From assembly GCA_023678885.1 (NCBI GenBank), contig CM042955.1:39089088-39153087 (forward strand): a DNA stretch of 64,000 nt. The letters run 5' to 3'. The notes under the pieces were generated by a model. The model searched no databases. It was not told the DNA's origin and worked only from the letters and a program-made list of their open reading frames with translations. Below are positions 56,158 through 64,000 of the stretch, piece after piece. A program made the position numbers and the translations under genes. Source of the stretch: Pogostemon cablin (taxonomy: Eukaryota > Streptophyta > Magnoliopsida > Lamiales > Lamiaceae). Within the stretch, counting starts at the first letter, position 1. Every line of letters starts with the position of its first letter.

Positions 56158-57545
56158 TCAATCGCATCATATTGGAGGTTGAGCGCAGCGTAATTTGTAT
56201 TTGCCAATGCCAACTGTCGATTCGTCTCATGTTGGTCTGCATTCAAGGTGGTTAAATGCTCGTTCATCAACCTGAACTGCTCTCTATAGAAATGATCCTA
56301 AGCCTACTGGAAATCCTGCTACTGCTGTTGTGGTGGCTCAAAGTACTCATGATGTTGCTGCAACTGCTGCGGTTGCTGCACTGGAGGAAAATCCATCTCC
56401 GAATACACAAACGCTGGCTGTTGTGGCTAATTCTCGTCAATGAAATCAGCTAGATCACCTACCAAAATCATATCCTCATCAATGAGTACTCCCTGTAAGT
56501 GCATCTCAGCTAGAAGTCCCCAATTTTCCTCTTCCAAACAAGTCTTGGAAATTGCCCTATGCTCCGAGGTATCCATCAATAGGCTGGGTTGATCAGAATA
56601 GTAGTAAGATCAACAATCGACAATGGAAATCAAAAAGAAAGTGAATTCTTGCCACGTATAAACATCCAATCATCATCCATCCGCTGAACCAACTCCATCC
56701 TCACACAAGATGATAGGATCAAGTCGGTATCCCCTCAGATTGGCCTATGCCTGCTCAAGTCAACTCTGTAGTACTCTGGTAGTGGAGTAATCAACCCTCC
56801 AACGTTGATTCTTTGGAAATCATGAGTAGAGAACTTGTACAATTGCTGGAAAAAGTAAGATGCAATGTTGAAATGGACTCCATTCAACATACACCATAGC
56901 ACATACAACTCCCCTCTCGGAATACAACTGCCCTCGGATCGAGCAAACAGTGGGTTGCTCAGGATCCAGTCCATATATGCTATCATGGGGTTGCGGATGA
57001 ATGCAACCTTAGCAGTGTTCAAATTATAACGACCTTGCCTCCCCGAGATAGACCTCCAAAACTCATCTGCACGGAAATCAATGTGCTCCACTTCAGATAC
57101 ATTCTCACAACTAATCATTTCATTGAATTCACTAGCAAGCATGTGCTGTAGCTGCCCACTAATGTTCATTCACAGACCATAGGGAAGATAATGATCTCCA
57201 TGATCGACTCTCATCGAGCATAAAACTTTAGTAGTAATGTGAAAATACGTCTCCCTCTTCATCTCCATGAACCTGGTGATCCCTATTTGATTAAACATCC
57301 AGCGAATATCATTAATGATGTTCATCGCAACCGTCGCTTGATCATCTTGATAACAAGTCCTTGTTATCTTTTTCGCAATATCTGCCCACAACTCCTTTTT
57401 CTCCTCCAATCATCAATCTTTATAACAAAATCGGAAGGTCTCCTCTTATCAAGCTTTATTTTCTTTGTAACATCACCGTTCCTAGGATACTTAGTCTCCT
57501 TCCTCTTAGAAGATGAAGCAATCTCTTTACCTACAAAGGCTATAC
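56158..57545 (-). pseudogene. Athila-type extra ORF of element C
   Basis: Minus frames: a basic start (KEIASSSKRKE, KKIKLDKRRPSD near 57460-57530), then MEEKKELWADIAKKITRTCY (57409), NIINDIRWMFNQIGITRF, a TGA replacing Trp near 57170, and a 144-codon block with KVAFIRNPMIAYMDWILSNP, ARSEGSCIPRGELYVLWCML and INVGGLITPLPEYYRVDLSR. It is the same protein as B 34575-36180. The KRK...KKIK cluster looks like a nuclear localisation signal. Frameshift near 57410. The C-terminal part (56158-56735) is badly broken. Confidence 0.75.
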
Positions 57546-58230
57546 TTCAATACAAAATAAAAGAGAGAAAGCAAGTATACCCAACCTAAGACTAATTTAA
57601 GCATGAATTCTACTCAAGACTTCAAATTCATATGCTATAATCTACTCAAAACTCAATATCCCTAAATTTCAAGTGTTCATCTAATCATCATAGCAACTGT
57701 ATGCTCAACAGTTTCAATAATAAGACAATTTCAACCAATAGTCTTAAAATTACTACACACATTAAACATGCTTCTCAATTTAAACATAAACTTCAACAAA
57801 AACCATAAGCATGCTCATCTTCCACATTCAATTGCACAACATCAATACTTCAAATCAACGAGCCCATATAAATAATTTGAAATTGAACTCAAGCCCGCAA
57901 GATATGCATCATGCAAATTCAAATAAAATTTCAATGAGAACACCAAATTCAACACTTCAAATTCAACTAAGCATATGTTTTAATCCACTTACCCAATCTT
58001 CACTAAGCATAAACACTTCAATTCAAGAGTAGAGAAGTTTGAAAACATACATTTATCTCAGGCCATGGTGTGTGTGGTGTACGGTGAAAAATCCCCAAAT
58101 TTTTGAATGAAATAGCCCAAAATCAGACTGGAAACCTTCAAAACTTATTTGTGAAAGTGTTTGGAGAAGAAGAATTAAGTGTGGGAAGAGTTTAGAGTGA
58201 AGTTCTTACAAGTCGGGATGAGTGCTCGAG
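57546..58230 (-). other. Leader between array and extra ORF, element C
   Basis: AT-rich; matches B 36181-36835. No gene. Confidence 0.5.
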
Positions 58231-58234
58231 AAAG

Positions 58235-58570
58235 GGTGATGGGAATTGGTCGAACAACACGCAGAAACTGACCTTTATTTTCAATTTCAAACTCTATTTA
58301 ACTCGAACAGTGTGGTCGAATTAGGGCTTTTGGTCGAACTGCGCGAGTCTGCCCATAAAATGTGACTTCGTTTGACCTCCGTTCGACCAAATTATCTTGG
58401 TCGAACAACAGTGTAAGGTTGAACTGCACCTCTGTAAACTGAAAATCACCCCCCTGTTCTCCCCTGCTTCGTTTGACCATCGTTCGATCTTTGAGTTCTG
58501 GTCAAACAAGGTGTTTTGGTCGAAATGAGCTTCTGTAAGTTGGTTAGCGTTCATGCATGTCGAACAATCT
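58235..58570 (-). repeat. TCGA-box array in element C interior
   Basis: GGTCGAACAA, GTTCGACCAAATTATCTTGG with GGTCGAACAA, and CGTTCGATC boxes, at the position of B's array. More boxes are decayed than in B (TTTGACC, GGTCAAACAA). Confidence 0.75.
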
Positions 58571-58709
58571 TCCAAACTTCTAAAATTTCGTACTTTTCTT
58601 GTCTTTCCCAGCAAAAATCAAACTCTAGAACAACATCAAGCATCATTATACCAAAAAAAAGCCAGAGAACCACTCTCAGACTATATAAAAATAAACATTT
58701 ATAATACTC

Positions 58710-59630
58710 TATAGGCACTTGAATTTTATTGTCTATTAATGAAAAATATGTGGCAAATTAATGCAATAATTATCAATTAATTATTTATTTATTAAGGGAT
58801 TTAAATAAATCTATTCCTAAAATAAAAGAGTAAATAATTGATAATTAGGCTAGATCCAGTCAAATAAGTCTGACTTAAAGCCTAAGCAAGAGAAAGGCCC
58901 AAGTCCGCATAATTAGGTCAAATCAGCCCTGGACCAATCAGACTGCGAGTTATTTATGGGGCGTCCTCACCCTTCACCTATATAAGAAGCCCTCCTCCAT
59001 TCATTCCAGACACACTAAAATATCTGAAGACGTAGATGCTTTTGAAGAGATCAAGAATACGAGCAGTGCTCCCTTGAGATCATCAAGCATCTTCAAGCCA
59101 AGAATCGCCTCCGATCAGAGATCAAGGTGCTAAGCCCCTCCGATTCGACGTTCTTCAAGTCAACAGCCTCTGATTAGAGATCAAGGTTTTACACCCCTCC
59201 GATCCAGCATGGTCAGAAACAACACTCGTCCTGAGATCAAGATGCTAAGCCCCTCAGATTCAATGTTTCTTACAGTCAATGACTTTCTCCATAGAAAGCT
59301 CTCCAGTCAATGTTTAATCTGAACAAAGGCTCAACGCCTCCGGATCAACGTTACATGACTACACATCATAGCTCGGACAAGCTTCATCTGAAGATCCAGC
59401 TCAACACACATGCTGTCAATACAATCAGCATACACCCTAGTCAAAGAAGTCAAAGTCAACACACACAAGTCAAGTCAAAGTCAAGTAAAGCCAAATTGGT
59501 TCGAGAGAAGAATCAGAGGAATAATTGAGATTGTAACCAATTTACATATCTAATAAATTAAATCTATCTGAAATTATCCTTGTACTCAATTTGTATTTAT
59601 TTTATCATAAATACAAAATTTGTTGTTACA
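58710..59630 (+). repeat. Solo LTR of an unclassified family in element C
   Basis: 921 bp flanked by TACTC (58705-58709 and 59631-59635). Begins TATAGGCAC (first G of TG probably mutated) and ends TTGTTACA. TATA box CCTATATAAGAAG at 58977. Internal repeats of GATCAAGGTGCTAAGCCCCT type occur near 59122, 59183 and 59238. B's interior shows the uninterrupted arrangement near 37520-37560. Confidence 0.75.
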
Positions 59631-59635
59631 TACTC

Positions 59636-59794
59636 AGCTCACACTAAAATAATAAAACACCACCGAACACTAGGCAATTTGTAAAAGAAATTGACACATC
59701 AAAATCGGTTAAAGTTTTAATATACTGCAAAAATAACTCGCCTAGCAAACGTTACGAATAAAAGATTATAGCCTTGGTGCTTCAATGGGGTAAG
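59636..59794 (-). other. Element C segment between solo LTRs
   Basis: Parallels B 37545-37680 (CACTAGGCAA, GTTAAAGTTTTAATATACT, CCTAGCAAACGTTAC). Non-coding 3' region of the element. Confidence 0.75.
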
Positions 59795-59799
59795 AACAT

Positions 59800-61719
59800 T
59801 GATGAGAGTGAAAATAAGGTGTTTTAATGCCCAATCTAACACATTTTTTATGAGAATTGTTGTCATATATTCTCAGAAGTATCTTATATTCAATAAATGT
59901 GAGAAAAAGGTGTACTTGAGGTATTTTATTGTGTTTTAGGTGGAAAAAGGATCAAAAGTGCAAAGTTGGAGAAAAGGTGCATCTTGTTTATGAATGCTGA
60001 AAAACGCATGTCCAATTCGTGTAATTTTTATGTGCTCATGTGGAGATCAAAATGGAATTGTGATGTATGTTTCGAAAGCCATAGAAGACAGGGTCATTTT
60101 TGCAAATGGAACACTTCAATCGAAATTCAAACGATAAAGTTATGATCAAAATGGTGACGTCGCGCGAGCTGTGCTAAATAGAACGGCTGTTCCACTTTGC
60201 ATGACTTATTACATATTCAAATTTTGAATTTTTTGAGAGTTCTTTATATAAAGAGAGGACCACGTGAGCGCAAAAATCACTCAAATCGAAATGGTGAGAC
60301 TGAGCAAGTTGGTTAGAGGTCGTTCGACCACGACACGAGTGGTTCAACCACTGGTTCAGGTCAAACCAGAAGCCTGAAAATCACCACACAGTGGTTCGAC
60401 CACGACACGAGTGGTTTGACCACTGGTTCGAGTCGAACCAGAAGCCTGAAATTGTGTTAAATCGCTGATTTTTATTCGACCATGTTTCGACCTATGGGCT
60501 AGGTCGAACCAAATGCCCTAGTGTGAGTTTCTGCGTGTTTCATCTTAATAAGCCCTTCCAAGGTCCATAAGGAGAGCTTATAAGTATAAAAGGGGATGTA
60601 GATCACACCAAAAGAGGGAGAACAACAACATAATCATCCTACACCCCACAAGGGGGATCATCCCCCAACAATCATCGACATCCTTTCCTCCATCCATCCA
60701 TCACTTTGAAGATTTGTTCGTGGAATCAAGAGGAGAACCAAGAGGAGGATTCAAGATGGAGAAAGATGCGACGGCGTCCACATCTAGGGTTTTATTCATT
60801 TTCTATTTTATCTTGTATTTTCCAGACATATGGGTAAGTTCATCTAACCTCCATGATTGTTCTTCACAACATCATAGGCCAGAGCCTTTTTGGTAGATCT
60901 AGTGTTTGAAGGTTTTTATGAATAAATTGAACTTTCGTGTATATACTCCGTAAACACTACTTGTGGTTTAGTTTATATATGACTATGCATTTTTAATTCA
61001 TACTCAGGGTTGTTTTATGCATCATTAACTATTATGTAGAGTCTAAATACATATCTTGGTTTTGATTGAGTGCGTTCGCTGCTGAGTAGGATTCCATGTT
61101 ATGATTCTAAGTGGGGACTCCGAAGCTTTATTAGAACTGTCATATATGAATACTTGTTAATTGAATCTAATTTGGGTTAGTAAGTAGGATAAGGAGAGTA
61201 ATTTTATAGTACCTATAAAGGGAGATCACATCGGGTTAGAGTATCTATCCTAGGGGAAAATAATTGATATTGATAGTACGTAGAAAGGGGAATAAAATTA
61301 TATCTCTTGCTCCAAGGTTATTCACATGTGTTATACACATGTTTGCTAGTGTCTATAGAGTAAATATACATGGCTTAGGGATGCGTCCATATTCCAAAAG
61401 GCAGAGTCAGATATTGATACACGAAAGGGAAATTAATGAGTGAAACTGGATTTTCCAAGAGCTACCTATTCTCCTACTTGATTCACTTTCGTATTTTCCT
61501 AGTTCTCAATTTATTTTATTTTATATTTTAATTCATTGTTTAGTAGTTTATAATAATTCACAACCTTATTGCCAATTTATTTTAATTAATTTATTTAATA
61601 ATTAAATTGATAATATGCCGTCCTTTTGGTTCGATATTTCACTTGATCGCTTGCTTAAGCTACAACTAATATCCTAATTATATGGGGATTAATTTTGCGT
61701 GTAAAGAAAACGCGCATCA
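59800..61719 (+). repeat. Solo LTR of an Athila-like element in element C
   Basis: 1920 bp, TGATGAGAG...GCGCATCA, flanked by perfect AACAT (59795-59799 and 61720-61724). TATA-like GTATAAAAGG at 60584. Plus orientation, so opposite to its host. The general layout matches the B, C and D LTRs. The open frame at 60714 is spurious. Confidence 0.92.
60322..60510 (+). repeat. 72-bp palindromic-box repeat in solo LTR
   Basis: GTTCGACCACGACACGAGTG begins units at 60322 and 60394. Each has facing GGTTCGAC and GTCGAACC boxes. It lies upstream of the TATA box, as in the LTRs of B and D. Confidence 0.8.
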
Positions 61720-61723
61720 AACA

Positions 61724-61739
61724 TCTCACCCCCAAACTT
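61724..61739 (-). other. Internal polypurine tract of element C
   Basis: Reads AAGTTTGGGGGTGAGA on the minus strand, next to the end of pol and interrupted from it by the family A solo LTR. Confidence 0.6.
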
Positions 61740-61827
61740 AGTAGAAAATATAGTCAAAACTAAGTTTGCAAAAAGATTTAATTGCCGATTAGTAAGCATC
61801 GTAAATATAAAAATTTCTTACTCACAC

Positions 61828-63796
61828 TGTGATAGCCGATCTTCTCACTGTTCATGTGCCAATATAATTTAATTTGTGTTACTTGCATTTTTATAATTAT
61901 GTGATATTTATGTGGTAATTATGTGGAAATTATGTGACAATTGTTTCTACATTTTATTTATCTTCATATTTTTATTTGAGACATCCGTGATAAAAATGGT
62001 GATAATATGTGTGCATAAATATTTACGTGCATTAATTTGGATAGAAAATTAAATTGTCTCATGTGTATAAAAATATTATATCTTAATTATTAAGTATCAC
62101 AGATGTTTTCGTAATAATAATAGTGGTGAGAAAGTGTACACATATGTATATTAATTTGTAAATGTATTATATCTTAGTTATTAAATATTGCACATATATT
62201 CGTAATGGATAATAATAATAATAATATATCATAATGGATAAAATTTTCTTACTATAGCAGCGTAGATGAATAAGTTTTTAGTCTAATTGTGTGCATATGT
62301 GGCCCTTTATCCTATCTAAACGTGTATAAAAAAATAATAATAAAAAAAAGAAAGAAAGGGGATTGTGATCAGTTTTGCCAACTTACATCATTTGACCAAG
62401 TATATATAGACACATTTGGGTTAATAGGGGGAAGGCAGTGTCTGCAATAAGCTTTATAAAAAAAATAAAAAGAGAGAAGAGAGGGAAGAAAAGAAGAGCG
62501 TGCCGGAATGGGAGATTGGAAGTTACAGTTTTTCACGAGGTCTATAATATTATAGTTGTCGGAGTCCAGGTAAGTAGAAGTCCAACTACAATGCATAAAC
62601 ATGTTGTGTGTGAATTATTTGTGATTAATATGAGATAATTATGTCATGAATTATTAGTGATTAGTTTAATTATGTTATGAATTATTTAGGATTAATTGGT
62701 GATATAAGTTGTGGATTTATATGATTTGAAATAATATCATTGTTTTATATAGATCTGTGTGATTGGAAACTGTTGAAAAGATATCTGTATAATTTGAGAA
62801 GATATTGGTTATAAGGATCTGTATGATCCGAGATGAAGTTATTATTCCAAAAGGGATCCGTGTGATTCAGGGTGAAGTTGTTATTTTATAAATGAATCTA
62901 TGTAATTGAGGTGAAGTTGCTGTTCCAGAAGTGTATCTGTGTGAATTGAAATTAAGTTGTTGCTTTATTGTGATTAAAATGTTGATATTGATGTCGTAAA
63001 TGGTTTATGATGCATATTTAATTGTCTTAGTTGCATACCATGCATAATCATGAAAAGTTTTTTTCCCAAAATTAATAAGATAGTAATGGTGTGTGTGGCC
63101 ACTTTATATGCATCTCTATCAGGGTTCGGTAAAATCATTCCTGATATTTTATTCTGGGTTGGGAAAAATCGTTCCCAGTACTTTATTCGTGGTTCAGAAA
63201 AATTGTCCCCAACACTCTGCCAGGATTCGAAAAAATTATTCTCGTCACTATATTTGGGGTTCGGAAAAATCATCCCCATTGAGCTCATTTGGGGTGCATA
63301 TCATAAGTGTGTCATGGGGATCCCGCAACATGACCAATTTTCAAAAATAAAATAGACCAACTAGAAAGACTAGGAAATAGGCGATAAAAAACTAAATGCA
63401 TTTTCATGCACTGACATGCATAATTTCTACTTACTGAGATTTTTGTCTCACTAGTTTATGCATTGTAGGTCAGACTGCTGATGATTGAAATATGTGGTAT
63501 TTTGTGCAAGCTGTTTAGCTCCTTCAGGGTTTTGAGCGGATGTACATAGATGACGACCTATTTGGCTAGGCCGTGGGTTTATTTTGTTTCCGTTGATATT
63601 TTGGTTATGTAATATAATAAGTATTGTCACATGTTTGGGTGGATTGAAATGTTGTCAGAAACCAGTTATGTATGTTGAATTGGAGTAATAATTTTGGTTA
63701 TAAGTATATTATGTGAAAAAAATGCAGGTTTTTATAATGATGATATTTATACTAATTAGTATTTGAATTATAAGATATATAAGGTGGGTCGTGTCA
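61828..63796 (+). repeat. Solo LTR of family A in element C
   Basis: 1969 bp, TGTGATAGCC...GGTCGTGTCA. Flanks are CACAC (61823-61827) and TACAC (63797-63801), 4 of 5 matching. B's uninterrupted sequence at 37785-37800 (TTTCTTACTCACAC then TAATGAAAAT) gives the empty site. It is diverged from the LTRs of array A: the GA leader is shorter and the TATA region reads TATATATAGACAC (62401). Confidence 0.88.
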
Positions 63797-63804
63797 TACA
63801 CGAA

Positions 63805-64000
63805 ATAAATAAATCAATAAAATGGGAGGAAAAGCCCCTAACAGGTGTTCTTCTTTAATATCGGTGAGTCACGACGGTACCAACTCAATGTAAGGTATCT
63901 TCAAAGACGATACATGCATCATCTGGTGACTTATAATGCTTCAATTGATGCCCATTCACCGCTATGATGTCTCCGTCTTTGTCCATAATTTCAAAACTCC
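63805..64000 (-). pseudogene. C-terminal end of element C pol (runs off window)
   Basis: On the minus strand the edge reads SFEIMDKDGDIIAVNGHQLK, the end of integrase in Athila-like elements, matching B near 37925-37985. A short tail (ACIVFEDTLH) ends at a TAG or TGA near 63890. Confidence 0.75.

Larger units (their letters stand above)
22992..64000 (-). mobile_element. Element C: Athila-like gypsy, host of the nested insertions (right end outside window)
   Basis: Minus strand. The 3' LTR runs TGTTG...CAACA in three pieces (22992-23605, 45364-45500, 53799-54739), separated by element B and element D. Then come the polypurine tract (54740-54752), 3' non-coding DNA, an Athila-type ORF (56158-57545), a TCGA-box array, three solo LTR insertions, and the C-terminal end of pol at the right edge. 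Gag, protease, RT, RNase H and 5' LTR lie beyond the window. The left flank CTTAC (22987-22991) predicts its target-site duplication. The reconstruction uses colinearity with B and matching terminal inverted repeats. Confidence 0.82.

Overview
This window is plant nuclear DNA, most likely from a eudicot, and it consists almost entirely of transposable elements. I found no intact host gene, no tRNA or rRNA gene and no CRISPR array. Every recognisable protein signal belongs to Ty3/gypsy, Ty1/copia or LINE retrotransposons, and all are broken by stops, frameshifts or deletions. The organism call rests on chromodomain gypsy (Tekay/Del-like), Athila-like gypsy, copia with initiator-Met-tRNA primer sites, and an L1-type LINE. 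I cannot name the species.

Layout. (1) 1-11569: a gypsy RNase H/integrase scrap, then tandem array A of a Tekay/Del-like chromovirus (LTR - interior - composite LTR - interior - LTR, plus strand). (2) 11570-12910: non-coding sequence. (3) 12911-20783: copia element F (minus strand) with 0.55-kb LTRs, primer site and polypurine tract. (4) 20784-22991: the 3' end of a LINE and a decayed LTR-like repeat pair. (5) 22992 to beyond the right edge: Athila-like element C (minus strand), which serves as a landing pad. Its 3' LTR is split into three pieces by Athila-like element B (23606-45358, minus, target-site duplication ATGAT) and Athila-like element D (45501-53794, plus). B's own 3' LTR is split by young copia element E (24051-32251, target-site duplication CTATC). 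C's interior also carries three solo LTRs from three families (58710-59630, 59800-61719, 61828-63796), each with a recognisable duplication. Nesting reaches three levels: E in B in C.

How the parts relate. B keeps a full Athila-style order on the minus strand: LTR, tRNA-Asp-type primer site, gag, protease, RT, RNase H, integrase, an internal polypurine tract, a repeat array, an Athila-type extra ORF, polypurine tract, LTR. C shows the same 3' half. D keeps gag and protease but has lost RT, RNase H, integrase and the extra ORF. A lacks gag and E has a degenerate interior; both must have moved in trans or decayed after insertion.

The signal I find most worth pursuing is not a gene. The Athila-like elements carry clusters of short inverted repeats built on TCGA, CTCGG or ACTCGT cores at the equivalent place in each LTR. 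The sequence differs between elements. In B and D the same element-specific box recurs between gag and protease, and in B and C also in the 3' region as 84-95-bp tandem arrays. These CpG-containing boxes persist in elements that otherwise show strong CpG loss.
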